This document shows positions 1-11,893 of a stretch of DNA of 64,000 nucleotides, in pieces (position 1 is the first letter of the stretch; each line of letters starts with the position of its first letter). Origin of the DNA: Antedon bifida (taxonomy: Eukaryota; Echinodermata; Crinoidea; Comatulida; Antedonidae); assembly GCA_963402885.1 (NCBI GenBank), contig OY727100.1, positions 18,943,665 to 19,007,664 on the forward strand, in the 5' to 3' direction. The notes beneath the pieces were generated by a model that searched no databases, had not been told where the DNA came from, and saw nothing but the letters and a program-made list of their open reading frames with translations. A program made the position numbers and the translations under genes.

Positions 1-320
1 ACAAACAGGAAAAGGTGCACAAATGGCATATGCTTTATAATAATAATATTTCTGAAATTACATATCTCATTCTGTATCTTGATATCACTATATATACTTT
101 GATAACAAGTAGTGTATCTACACTTAAATATATTGAGGGTGCTTGAATCTCTGATACAGTTATCTGTATTATCCCAAAATAGGGTCCTTGTCGCTTTATA
201 GTGTTCATGGCAAGTTCCGTTTTAAATCTTAAATAGCGTAAATGATAATAGGGGTGCGACCAAGTGTTTTTTTTTCGGTAACTGATTGTCTCAAGTTAAT
301 AAACGTTTCTCCTTCTCCAG

Positions 321-1907
321 CCAAGTTGGCCGAACCATTCACCTCTCTGTCCAAACATCACAGACGCTTCTCTCACCAGCAACGATCTTGAATATCAGCT
401 TAGAGGATTTGTTATTGACCAAAGGAAGGTAATGATAAAGTTCTTAAAATTTTCATGAATGTTAGCTAGTCTAAGCTTAAAGATGTATTGTCCCCCAAAA
501 ACATGAAACGTTAATAAAATATAGTTCATTTTGCAGTTTTTAATAAAGTATCACTTTCGTAGAAAAAATAAATCAAATAAACAGTTAAATTCGACCAAAA
601 ACCTATTGGGACAGGGACAATATATCTTTATATATATAATTTTCACACAGATGAAACAGAAAATTTCAAAACATTCTTTTATTTTTAATGTGACCCATTT
701 AGAACCTTTCCTTGAGACAATCCTATTAGATTAACAGGTCAATACCCTCTTCAATATATGTTTTGAAACTAGACTAATTTTCAGGGAACACACTTAGGGG
801 ACATTTTGTTGGATGCTAAGGGGTCCCCTTAATAGGGGTTCTACTGCATTAGTATTTCATGTAAATAATAAAAATAAATATGTACAAGAACTGAAACTAG
901 TTTACTGTATTACATTATATAACTAGAAGGACATTCACAACTAGAAGGGCACTCAGTGAGTGCAAATCTCCGCCTATGAATATGAAAATTTAATGACATG
1001 TTCCCATACAGCTATGAAACCAAACCATCCTTTAAAATCTTATGAAAATCGGGGCAATAACTTTTTGAGTAATCCTGCTAACTAACAAATATAGAAAAAA
1101 AACAAACACAAACAACACACATGCATAAAACATAAACTCTTTGGTGAAGGTAATAAAAATGTCACCTCATTTTTTTAGGACTTGGGCCTAACAACAGTCT
1201 GGGATGACCAGCTCAGCTACCTATTGACACCAGCACTGGCAGCCTATGAGCAGGAGCGTTTGACTGGTGTTAGCTCAGGAAATGAAGAGTTTCAGCATGC
1301 CATTAGGAGGTCGGTACCAGATGGACACACATTTAAGGGCTTCCCAATTCAGTTCATTCACAAAAATGCAAGAAGAGCATTTGCAACCTGTTTAAGGTAA
1401 CGAACAATTATTTTTGAATGCAGACCATTTCATACAGCTATTACCATATTTTGAATGGACTCTAACTTTGAGTATAGTTTTTCCATTGAGTAAGCCTATT
1501 CAGTTAACCGAAGTATTTTGAGTGTTGAGGTAGTACCTTAATTAACATTCTATTTGAATAAAAAAGGTACTTTCTTGTTGAGCACGATTTCACAACTTAC
1601 CATTTGAATAGGCCAAGTATGGATTATGTCATATTTTCAGTTTTTAAAACATTTTCTGTCCGAAATTTTCCTAGGTCACAAATCTACAAAGATATCTGAT
1701 ATAAAGATATCAATATGTAATATGTTTTCTGTCTATGAAATTTTTCTTTCCCAAAAAAAATTGTGTAGGTCCCAAGTCTGTGAAGATATCATCTGTTGCC
1801 GTGGAGATCATGTGAGGTTAGCGGTACGTGTTCGCGTGTTCACATACCCTGAATCTGCCTGCGCTACATGGGTAATGTTCGCATGTAAATACAAATCTGT
1901 TTTATAA
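321..1907 (+). CDS. CEP76: CEP76-like centrosomal protein, C-terminal three exons (5' partial)
   Basis: Three exons join in frame: 321-428 (36 codons, phase 0 to 0), 1179-1396 (ends in phase 2) and 1769-1907 (stop TAA 1905-1907), giving the last 154 residues. Splice sites are ttctccag/, AAG/gtaatg, ttttttag/, AAG/gtaacg and tgtgtag/. The encoded end carries WDDQLSYLLTPALAAYEQER, NEEFQHAIRR, GHTFKGFPIQFIHKNARRAF, CRGDHVRLAVRVRVFTYPES and a C-terminal MFACKYKSVL. I recognise these as the conserved C-terminal region of centrosomal protein of 76 kDa, which restrains centriole reduplication and has a C2 and a transglutaminase-like region upstream. Identification is from memory of the family, without an alignment. 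The remaining exons must lie left of position 1. The exon before 321 is not in the window, so the upstream phase is only inferred from the open frame. Confidence 0.68.
476..630. repeat. Internally deleted copy of inverted-repeat MITE, in an intron
   Basis: Begins CTTAAAGATGTATTGTCCCC and ends ACAGGGACAATATATCTTTA, so both terminal inverted repeats remain although the element is about half the length of the complete copy at 6944-7254. It shares the inner segments with CAAAAACATGAA and ACCAAAAACCTATTGG. It lies within the intron between the first two CEP76-like exons. Confidence 0.75.
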
Positions 1908-3348
1908 CACAGGTACTGGAGTCTTAAGCCTCATTCACACTGGAATTATTTTGATAAAATTGTGAGAATTCTTGTCTCCACATGGACAGTTATTGAAATC
2001 AATCTTTGTAAGAAAGTATGGAATCTCCTTTCCAGGGTTAAAAACTTATCCATGCATGAAACACACTGCTGGCCACCATAAACATAACAATATTTTTAAG
2101 ATCAAAACTGTATGATTTGCATTATTACTTAACTATAGGCTTAATACAATTGAGTAATTCTTAATTAATCTTAGATTTTAACTTTTATTTAATTATCATC
2201 TATGTTATTTATATTACTTCTATTACTTATTTAGTAGTCATTGGTTAGAGGTAAACACTTACTTGGTGACAGTCTTAGGCTGCTTTTGTGCTTACCTTGC
2301 TGCTAGTGACTATGATATATTTTGTCCTTACGTCGTGTTTGTTTAATTTGTTGATTTGTAAAATGTACCTTTTTCCTGAATAAGTAATAATAATAATTTT
2401 TGTACATTAAATCTGAAATGACAATTAATTTGGTTGATTAATGTTTTTTTTTTTATTCAATTGTATATGTGTCGAATAATTCATTCTTATCATTAGATCA
2501 CAATCTAACTGGATAATAACTTGCATTGCATTTGAAGCGTGGAGGAATCCTTGATAAAAGTAAAATACATTTAATTTATTGAATACTGATGATCATTGTG
2601 TATTACCACTGTTTTTTTTATCATTCATCCATGACGTCATAATTATAGAAATAACACAGTTTTAATAATAATTTTTTTGGTATATCAATAAGTGAGTCGA
2701 GATAATTTTTCACAATCTGCATAAAAATATAATACTGTATTACTTTTTAATACTTTATTGCACTAGTAGTAGTAGTAATATCGAAATTTCCTTTCATTGC
2801 CTCTCAGAATTAGTTATTTACAAGTTAGTTCCTACTCACCAAAGTTAGTGGTAAAGTGTGCCGATGAAATCAACTTATCCGGCTAATCCTACATACAGTA
2901 ATTACCAATTAATAAAGAATTATAGTATTTTTCTTATAGGCATAAACATGAGGACAGTCTTCTAATTCCTAGAAGTTAAGGTAATAAAAACAAATAGACA
3001 GGCGCGTGCTATATTATTTTAATCCAATCATTTTTGTTTAAATCCAATTTATTATTTTAATCCCATTTATTTACTATTTGAATCCCATTATTTACTATTT
3101 ATCCTAATGAAGTCCATCAATAAGGATTAATATTTTGATTGATTGAAGGGGATTAGCGTCGCGTGAGGACGACAGGAAGAGTACTGTCTTTTAGGGTGCC
3201 TCATTTGCATAATAAAGACATGGTTTATGTCGTGGGCGATGCTCACTACGTCATGGCTTTGAATGTCTTGTTTATGAGTAATTAGTGATTCATTGTTTTG
3301 GAGAAAAAACAACCCTGGGCGTACGAACGGTACAAGACAATTTGAGAG

Positions 3349-3640
3349 GTTAAAATGCAATACAGTAGTAAAAAACGATCTCTTAGGTCGACCACCAATC
3401 CATCTGCACTTTTTGTTCCACCTAGCCGCCTTAAGACCTATGGTGATCGAGCTTTTGCAGTAGCAGCTCCAAAACTGTGGAGCAATCTTTCTGATCCTAT
3501 TAAAAATGCATCCTCTATCATAGTTTTCAAAACCCTCTTAAAAACCCATCTTTTTTCTTTGTAATTTCTTTCTGTTTTTTCTCTCAGCGCTTTGGGACAA
3601 TCTTTTGATTGTATAAGCGCTATATAAATCGAACAACATT
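3349..3640 (+). mobile_element. LINE (CR1/L2-like) 3' end remnant with reverse-transcriptase C-terminus
   Basis: An open frame at 3355-3564 encodes the motif RLKTYGDRAFAVAAPKLW followed by NLSDPIKNAS and FKTLLKTHLF. This is the C-terminal tail typical of non-LTR retrotransposon reverse transcriptases of the CR1/L2 type in invertebrates. Downstream, CAGCGCTTTGGGACAATC and GCGCTATATAAAT form the usual 3' tail recognised by such reverse transcriptases. Upstream LINE sequence is absent, so this is a 5'-truncated dead copy. Confidence 0.85.
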
Positions 3641-3757
3641 ACATTAGTATAACAGCCTGTAAGATTTCATTTTTAAAACTCATTTTTTAATTTAAAATGT
3701 TAGTTAAATCACTAATAGCGAGTCATAGATTTGAGAACATTTTGAACAACACTATTA

Positions 3758-3793
3758 AACCAGGGAAGAGTGTGATTTCACTCTTCCCTGGTT
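3758..3793. repeat. Perfect hairpin, 15-bp stem, 6-base loop
   Basis: Left arm AACCAGGGAAGAGTG (3758-3772), loop TGATTT, right arm CACTCTTCCCTGGTT (3779-3793). The arms are exact reverse complements. It resembles the 4312-4345 hairpin (CAGGGAG core), so it is probably a foldback repeat and not a miRNA precursor. Confidence 0.8.
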
Positions 3794-4311
3794 GAACCAC
3801 CGGCGGCCCCCGGGGGATTTACCCCCTCACTTTTCAACAGCAAAATCATTAAATTGTTGAAATGAAATAGAAAAGAAAGACTTCTATGACACGCATGCAT
3901 TTCGTATGTAATTTCAGAAAATACAGTTAAGAAGAATAGATTTTGCGTGAATATAACCAGTGGCACATCAGGACCAGTGCTTGAAAGTGCGTAACCCAAA
4001 ATAATTGTACTCTTCCGGAGGTAATTTTTATGTGATCAGAAATCGATTGAAACGACCTATAAATTTAACTCAATTTAGAGCCGGGCTTCCAGAGCCTAAT
4101 GGGGATTTCATTTTTATATCCCCCTTCCCCACTATTAAAAACGGATCTGCGTCGTTGTGTTGAACAACCATAAAGGAGTTCAAATTATTATTTAAAAAAT
4201 GCCTATATATTTTTGTTAAATATTAGTTCAATCCCTCTGCCACTTTCCAAAGCTTCCATAATATTTTAAAAAAAAAGATTATCAATAGAATTCTACTTTT
4301 ATAAATAACTA

Positions 4312-4345
4312 AATTTAATCAGGGAGACAACTCCCTGATTGAATT
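4312..4345. repeat. Hairpin, 15-bp stem with one wobble, 4-base loop
   Basis: Left arm AATTTAATCAGGGAG, loop ACAA, right arm CTCCCTGATTGAATT. One position pairs T with G; the rest are Watson-Crick. Its CAGGGAG core matches the hairpin about 550 bp upstream. Confidence 0.75.
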
Positions 4346-4469
4346 AATCGAATTATTAAATCAGAAATAATTTGCCTCTTTCCACTCAGGTATAGAAATG
4401 AATACTATAGCCTGGTTAAAACTCTACCGATTAGGCCCTAGACCTACTGGCTACAATATTATGGAAACA

Positions 4470-4630
4470 TACTTATGGAATTTGTGCTACAAAAATTAAT
4501 ACATTATCATTTATTATTATTATTAATGCCACATGGTCTGTCTGTGCATGGAGGAAATCATTTCTTCTTTTGTCTTAACACATTAGGCCTATTTTTTACT
4601 GACAGTTCGTGTAATGATAAGGCGTTTCAT
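4470..4630 (+). repeat. Diverged repeat, copy 1 (pairs with 7293-7440)
   Basis: Shares, in the same order as 7293-7440, a TATGGAATTTGTGCTAC-like start, a TTCTGTCT/GTCTGTCT stretch next to GCATGGAG, then ACATTAGGCCTATTTTTACT and GACAG...GTGTAATG. The similarity is scattered but collinear over about 150 bp, as in two old copies of one interspersed repeat. Confidence 0.6.
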
Positions 4631-5539
4631 AACATTATCAAGTGTTTGCCGACACTCAAAGGCACCAGAACTCATAGGATGTACGCATTATACAGCTAAC
4701 TGATTTCATACTACACATCAGCCTGAATAATATCATATCAATCAATTGTATCTATCGTGGTTTGTAACCCATCAATTCGGTCGGTAAATTCAAAATCATC
4801 AAAGTGTTTAGGAAGTACAGAGACTAGATATTTGATTATTTACGGTTCCGCAGTGCCATTCAACTAGTAGGCCTACAATCAAACCATATACCCCCGTGAG
4901 TAAACGGGATTCAATCAAACGTAACTTGTACAGTAATTAGGCCTACTTCATCAAAACACAGTGTATTTATAATAAATACATGGTTAAAATACACTCTTAC
5001 TTTTCCACATTTTTCTGTATGCTCAAACAGTGGGATCTTTCAGTTTTCTCCATATTTTGATTTAAATTCATTAGGAAAATCATTATAAGAAACACATACA
5101 AAAATACATTTCAAATAAATACATTTATAAAAGAATTTCCAGGATAGGCTTATAGTTTCCGCTGGCTTTTATAATCTAAACAGGGGGATTTTCATTTTTA
5201 AAAAGTGTATAGGCCTATAATTCGTATTAATTGTATACTAGCTGAGTATTTATAAAGCATTATTATTAGTATTATAGTGTATTTTATTTATGATTATTAC
5301 TTTTATTTGTATCTCAGCATGTATTCAGTAATCTGTCTTTGTAGTTATTGTTTTATTTACTATTAGCTGAATAAATGTGTGTTTACCAAGAGAAAAAAGA
5401 TCAAACAATAATTGTCGGCCTATTATTCAATTAAAATAGTCAGGCAAAGTTTTCAGTAATCTGTCTTAAATAACAAATCGATTGTACTGGTAGGCCTATT
5501 TGCAATACAGCAATCATGCGCAAAGAAACTTTGATTTGT

Positions 5540-5704
5540 TTGTTTAAATTATAATATAAAGAAAACCCGAAATAAAATGTTTTCACTTATTACAATAACA
5601 TGACAAAATGGCAGCCAATTTATTGCTTTAAATACAGTCGTTTCAGGTAAATACATTGTAATGATTATGTAACATTATTGAATTATTGTTTCAGGGGGAC
5701 AATC
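5540..5704 (+). repeat. Truncated copy (3' half) of the inverted-repeat MITE
   Basis: Matches the inner and right part of the element at 6944-7254: AAATGTTTTCACTTAT, TGACAAAATGGCAGCCAATT, TTTCAGGTAAATACATT, and the right end TTTCAGGGGGACAAT. The left terminus is missing. Confidence 0.65.
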
Positions 5705-6943
5705 TGGAAGTTCTGTAGTTTGTAGTCAAGCTATGCCTAATTCTTTTTTTTTTTAAACAGTTAAAATGGAAATTTAATAAGCTACGATTAAGATATTTGA
5801 TTTTATAAAGTAATTCCATTTGTACCATACAAGTTATTCTAGTTTATTGTGAGAAAAGTAAAGCAAATCATTTGTACAAGTGTACTAATTCAAACAATCT
5901 TCAAATTCAAAAAACCTTGTTTGCAATCTAAGTAAATAGCGATTGAAGTTTACATAGTATAAAATGAACAAAAAGAACAGACAAGAATAACATTGTATGA
6001 CAAGGATACATAACATCTAAATACATAAGGGAAACAAACAATATAAATCTAAAGCTTAAAAGTAGAAAGGGAACCGGTACAAATTTAAGAAAGGTTGAAA
6101 TTCAAATAAATGGGTTGGATTAAAATGATAGTTATATAAAAATATGTAATTCTAGTATCAAAAATATTTGTATATTTGCAAATAAGCCTAGTTTAGATTT
6201 AATTCATTAATTTACACAATTAGGAGAAAAATAATGAATTTCAAGTTGAATAGGCCTACAGAATAAAAATATAATATTGTAAAAACGATAAAAAAAAATG
6301 TGCTCTTAGAATGGTACTACACGACACTTTAAAAAAGGGAACGGGTACGCGAAGAATATTCGGTAATTTAATCATTTAGGTTGACATAGGCCTATATTAT
6401 TACTAATATAGACATTCATTAAAAAAAAATCAAAGCGAATGCATAGAGGATGACGGACCACAAAAAGCGCGCTTTCTTAGTGTCTGCTCTCCTCCCTATT
6501 CTCGATCAAACAAAAGACGCTTTTTTCGGCATAAACTTCATTTCTACAAACGGGATACAATTTCTAAAGAAAATGGGCGAACAATAGATAGGGGCTCAAT
6601 AGCTTTAGAATTCCTTAGAACACCCTACATTCCTCATAGTAAACAGCCGACACGTTTGAGGCAACTCCCAGTGAAGTTAAAAATAAATGCTGCAGGCCAT
6701 GTTATATGTTTAGGCCTATAAATAGTAATTTAAATTTAACAACAAAATCTAAACACAACAAATATTACGTTTCTATAACATTGCTGTTATATTAATAGAA
6801 AATAATACGAACATTTAACATCACAATTAATAGGCCTACATGTACCATACCACCATTTTTGTATGGAAATAAATTGATTTAAACAAATATTAATAAATTA
6901 TTCACCCCAGACCTAATCCCATGTTTAAATTACTTTGCTTTAA

Positions 6944-7254
6944 CTTAAAGATGTATTGTCCCCCAAAAAACATGACAAATGAAGATTAATTAAATCAGAC
7001 TGTTATTTTGTAGTTTTAATAAAGTTAATCTCTTCCGTTGAAAAAATAATGTTTTCACTTATAAAATGACAAAATAAATGGTTAAATTCAACCAAAAACC
7101 CATTGGCTGCCAATTTGACCATTTTTTGCTTTAAATTACAGTTTTTTCAGGTAAATACATTTTTTTTCGATCCAATTTTTGGTCAAAACTTTAAATGGCA
7201 TATTCAATTAAAATTTTAAGAATTATTTTTTCAGGGGGACAATACATCTTTAAG
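6944..7254. mobile_element. Complete MITE with 21-bp perfect terminal inverted repeats
   Basis: A 311-bp element starting CTTAAAGATGTATTGTCCCC and ending GGGGACAATACATCTTTAAG; the terminal 21 bp are exact reverse complements. It has no coding capacity. If the outer bases are read as TTAA duplications, the termini start AGATGTATTG; the superfamily is not settled from this alone. Three further partial copies in this window (476-630, about 5540-5704, 58977-59170) confirm a repeat family. Confidence 0.88.
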
Positions 7255-7292
7255 CCACCAGGGTAATGATGTGAAAGCGTCATTTTACACAT

Positions 7293-7440
7293 AATATGGG
7301 ATTTGCGCTACATAAATAAATACATTATTACAGTATTTGCATTATTGCCAACATGTTCTGTCTTTGCATGGAGTAAATCATTTATTCCATGTTCTTGTGA
7401 CATTAGGCCTATTTTTACTGACAGTGTAATGAAAAAAGAC
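7293..7440 (+). repeat. Diverged repeat, copy 2 (pairs with 4470-4630)
   Basis: Collinear with 4470-4630: TATGGGATTTGCGCTAC, GTTCTGTCTTTGCATGGAG, ACATTAGGCCTATTTTTACT and GACAGTGTAATGA. It starts 39 bp after the end of the MITE at 7254. No coding potential is convincing. Confidence 0.6.
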
Positions 7441-10400
7441 AATTACAATATATTCCCTGTACACTTATTGAACCATCATGGAAAAATACAAAAGGTAAAA
7501 GAACTTTTGTATATCGATTAACCAAAATATGAAACAAACTTTCAGATGACACAGAAACAAACAAAAACTGTAAATCTATGACACTTTCAACTTAAAAAAA
7601 ATCAATCCAAAATACTACTGATTAAGTATCTTTTACCTTGAATTCCTTCCTTTTTTTATATATATACTGTTTGTTTTGTAGATGGTTACCTTTTTGTTAA
7701 TGAAATCAATGCTTTAGCACTGAAAGTGTCATTCAGTATAAAGACAGAATAATTAAATAACTGTAGGCCTACTTCAGTAACAAATTGGTCGCTCGTCACG
7801 TACCAATTAACACAGGTGCCTGGACCTACGTCACACATAAAAGTTAATGCGATTAGCAAATGCCACTCATTTTTCTTGTTTGCTTTTAGATACACATGGA
7901 AAATAAAGTAAATAATGTCTAGAATTGCACGCACCCTGTCTGTACATCCAACCATGGAGGAAATGATCCAACATGTTTTCCCAAGAAAAGGTCTAATAAT
8001 GGAAACTTTAATACAAATACATTTATTCATAAAATCACATAAAAATAATTATAATATACAATGTTTTTAAGAAAATGATGAAATGGGGTCTTAGGAAACC
8101 AATAGGGTTGTATCATAGAGTTGTATGGTTGTATGATAGCTGCATAGAAATATTATGATGTTAGAGACCCAGATAGAAAAAAAAAATAGACAAGCTAATT
8201 ACTTACAAACAAATTAAATGAATCAATCAAAACAAGCACAGTGTAGTTTTTAAAATATAATTCATTTTAATAATCTAATGTCTGTTCACATAGGCCTACA
8301 TAACAAAAATAAAATTTCATTTCATTTAATGTTTACCCAGTAGGCTACTTTGTAATTTTTAGATTATATTATTTATATCCTATTACTTATTTAATGTCAA
8401 ACTATGTATAAATGACAGAAAAAAGTAACGAAAATTGGACAGAAAATAATAATTCAGCAATTTAAAAGCCATATAAAATACAAAGAAAAAAGAAGCACGT
8501 CAATCGGCATCATAAAACCTCATTTAAAAAAACAAAAAATCAATAAAAACAAAAACAACTTAAGACTTTAGAAATGCCATACTTCGAAACTTTACAGATT
8601 TGACTATAGTTTGTTTGTACTATCTTCCAATCTACAAATAAAGTTTTCCTACAAAATTCATAGAAGGAACATTGTGAAGATTTCACGGCACAAAAGAGAG
8701 AAAAAGAGAGTTCTACCTTTTGTTATATGTAATCGAAAAAATCAGTGCATATTAAATGTTTAAAAGTTGTAGGCCTATTTTGTATTCCACATGTTTGCCC
8801 ATGTGGCTTCTCGGAAGATAAGTCCTAATTGAAAGTGTAAATAAGGAGTTGTACAACCTGGATAGCTCCTACATAAACGCATTTGGGCGTAAAATTCCTC
8901 CTGATTATTTTCTAGTTTTCGGTTTAGGTTGCATTATTTATCATGATAGCTTGCTGTTTCAGTAAGGTCAATGACTGGTATTACTCATTCTAATAACTTA
9001 TTTTATCATGTTATATAAGTTATACGGTATGGTCATGCCAGAACGTTCCACTCAAACTATTTATTTAATAATAATATAATATTTCATTGGAAACTTCACT
9101 TTTACAACAGTGGCACTTTGATGAAGCGTCCAAGTAATAACTTTATATTTGGAGGTTTGTTTTTGTTTTATTATAGGCTTCAACACAAACACAATAGGCC
9201 TAATTGATCATTTTATTTAAAAAAATAAACACAAAACCTGATCTTTATTTTTGTTCGGTAAACTATTTTCCATGTCTATGTGGAAAACTTTTAGGTGCGC
9301 GTTTTTGTTTTAATTATTAGGCCACAATAAAACCAAACACTTTTTATTTATCATTTTTGTATAATGCTGGCCACAAATACTTATTTGTTCATCAAGATAG
9401 AACATTTCATTGGAATTATTCGACCTGTATATTATTACGAATTTTGAACAACCATGGAGGAATTAATTTAGGATTTAAACTAACTACAGTAATACAAATT
9501 ATAGTTATGATAATGTGTTGGCTTTTCAAATTATTTGTTCTCTTCTAAAGCTTGACTTTGTCATCTTGGGCGTGCTTGGGAGTTCCCATAACGTGCGGCT
9601 GTTTATTTTGATGGTTTCAAAAAGCACTGAATTCGTTTCTATTCAACACCCAAAACCTTTGAAATCGCATTGTGTTTGAGTCTGATTCAAGTTTAAAATG
9701 AAATAACATTTCGGTCTTGTTTGCTGCCATGAAAACAAAGGACTTTCATTGTATTACTTTTCTTTTCATGATCTTTATAAGAACACGCATACCGATGATC
9801 AAAATGAAAATTCTGTAAACCCATGCTGGAAAAACTACAAACATATGAGAAAATTCTAATAAATACATATATATTATTATTTACTATCGAATAATAATTT
9901 AATAGCTCTATTTTCATTATGAAAAAATACAACTAAAACTTATTCATTTATTGCCTCCAGTTACATCTGTTGTAGCTTTGTTTCTTTTCATTAACATTTA
10001 AGTATTCTATTCCAATAATTTCTGTTTAATTGGTTTTATAAAAAAATATCACAACTGTGTATCTCTACATCCATCTTATTAATTATTCATTTGCGTTATG
10101 CATGTTACAGGCCCAAGGCTCTTGAAGAATATACTTTTTCTGTTGCATACATTGCTTACCATAATTAGGTCTACGAATGGTTATTTTCCTGGGTGGGTAA
10201 TTGACATTACGTACCCATTACAATATTATAAATTCATTTTTTGATACGTAGTATTTCTCTTACTATGTTTATTATCATTACACAGAAAAACAAATCGATT
10301 TATGGGCTCTCAAGTTACAGGAGATACTGTAGTTTTGTTAAAATATCGCAATAAATATCATGACAAAGTCTATGAATGGTTTCGCAATGGATAAAGTGGA

Positions 10401-10674
10401 GACAATTCCTAGACATCCTATTGGTAATTAATATAAGATATGGCGGTGTATTTGATTTTGATAAGTTGCTATCGCCATTTCCGATAGGAGAATAGTACTA
10501 AATCAACGTCAATACACTTATTATGAACGCTTCTATGATCAGAACCAGGGCCCTTTGCAAAGAACATTTTACAGTAAATACAAACATGTACAAAGTTCGA
10601 AATATTGAATCATAATGGCTTATCTCACTTTTTCGGAGTTTTTTTCATATTATCATATCAAATGTATATTAGTG

Positions 10675-10812
10675 GACCCTCTGGTTACAAATATAGCACT
10701 GTACCTCCTTTGGGACACCCCTATTTAGGGGACACTTGAGTGTGCCAAAATAGGGTACCTAAGGAGTTGGGTTCCCAAGATGTCACCTTAATAGGGGTTC
10801 TAATACTGTATT
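10675..10812. repeat. Interspersed GGGGACAC / AATAGGGGTTCTA repeat
   Basis: Contains GTGGACCCTCTGGTTAC, TGGGACACCCCTATTTAGGG and CACCTTAATAGGGGTTCTAA ending near a TACTGTA. The same signature, diverged, occurs at about 782-848, 24935-25255, 26440-26525, 31870-31965 and 43810-43930. No terminal structure can be fixed by eye. Confidence 0.6.
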
Positions 10813-11599
10813 CAATGCAGATTTTAAATTTAAATAGTATCTGGAATAGGGAATGAAAATGACCTACAGTAGTTTTTATTTTCTGTATACCATAACCGTT
10901 TTTTGTATTTGTTTTGAAAAATAATTTAGTTGAGGTAAGTGTTTGTGAATAAATAAAGCTTATTTTTATTACTATTATGAAAATGATGTCACTGTTGTTT
11001 GATACTTTTTAAGATACTAAAAGAGTTACAATAATAGGTCTGTTTTATTATTTCATTCTGCATTTTTGTTGTCTTATTCGAATGTAGATTAAGAATGTGA
11101 TAAAAACAAATTTAACTAAAAATATGTTGTTATTTAATAACAGTTTGTAGATTATATGCTATAGTTTCATTGCAGAGACTAATTTGAGTCGGAATTAAAA
11201 AGCTGAAGTAGGCCCTATTCATTCTACGGTTATTGATACTTTATTTTAATGTACAGCATTTTTTATTTGGTATAAATTAAAGTTCGATTTTTAGGCCTAC
11301 AAATTACGGTAATTATATAAAGATAACTAAGTTCTAAATTCAAAAAATAATTCATATATTATGAGAATTGTGTTTTTCATTGTGATAATTAAGACCATGG
11401 AAGTATAATTTCCCCATTGAAGGACTAAGGATTTGATACTGCATTTTCGATGTAGCATGTTACGTCATTCAATATTTACTTTAGCTGGAAAGATAAAATA
11501 AATGAAAAGTACGCCAACAAAGCGTAAAAATAAAGTTTCATGAAACTGTACAAGAAGACTGAAATGCGAGAAGCGGGGAATCAAACTCAAACTGTGATT

Positions 11600-11893
11600 G
11601 GTGTTTGCTTTGAGACCGAACGCCCACTTTATTATCTCCCCTTTACGATAACACTCCCCGCCGCCGGCGTCGCAACGCTAAAGTCACCGACGGGCTATTG
11701 TTTCTTTTGTTTTACACGTCATTACGTAACACTTGGGAGAGTTTTGAGTGACCTATCAACACGGTGACATGAGCAGCAGGGATATAAATACACCAAGTTT
11801 TTCCAATAGGATCATATCGTTCATCGAGTTTGTTCAGTACTGTTCTAATAAATATTTCCATAAGCTATTACGAGTATTCTTTGATCTTGCACC
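11600..11893 (+). promoter_or_regulatory. Forkhead gene promoter with TATA box and 5' leader
   Basis: A locally GC-rich, CpG-containing stretch (about 11640-11710) precedes GATATAAATA at 11781-11790, a good TATA element about 100 bp upstream of the ATG at 11894. The first in-frame ATG of the forkhead reading frame follows the leader CTTGCACC. The transcription start is expected near 11810-11820 if the TATA box is used. Confidence 0.55.

Larger units (their letters stand above)
1908..11600. other. Intergenic region, repeat-rich, no supported gene
   Basis: Nearly 10 kb of AT-rich DNA between the CEP76-like end and the forkhead gene. It contains a LINE 3' remnant (3349-3640), perfect and near-perfect hairpins (3758-3793, 4312-4345), a complete MITE (6944-7254) and a half copy (about 5540-5704), a diverged duplicated stretch (4470-4630 versus 7293-7440), and a GGGGACAC-type repeat (10675-10812). 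The octamer TAGGCCTA and near variants recur through it. Short open frames here have no family resemblance, no splice context and AT-driven composition, so I call none of them genes. Confidence 0.7.

Noticed and set aside
1626..1768. Start of a separate gene at 1626
   Set aside because: The open frame upstream of 1769 is intronic; the conserved part begins exactly after the tgtgtag acceptor in the phase required by the previous exon.
3758..3793. miRNA precursor
   Set aside because: A 15-bp stem with a 6-base loop is too short for a Dicer substrate, and a similar hairpin nearby suggests a repeat.
7686..8030. 114-residue minus-strand open frame
   Set aside because: No recognisable domain and no splice context; overlaps repeat-like AT-rich DNA.
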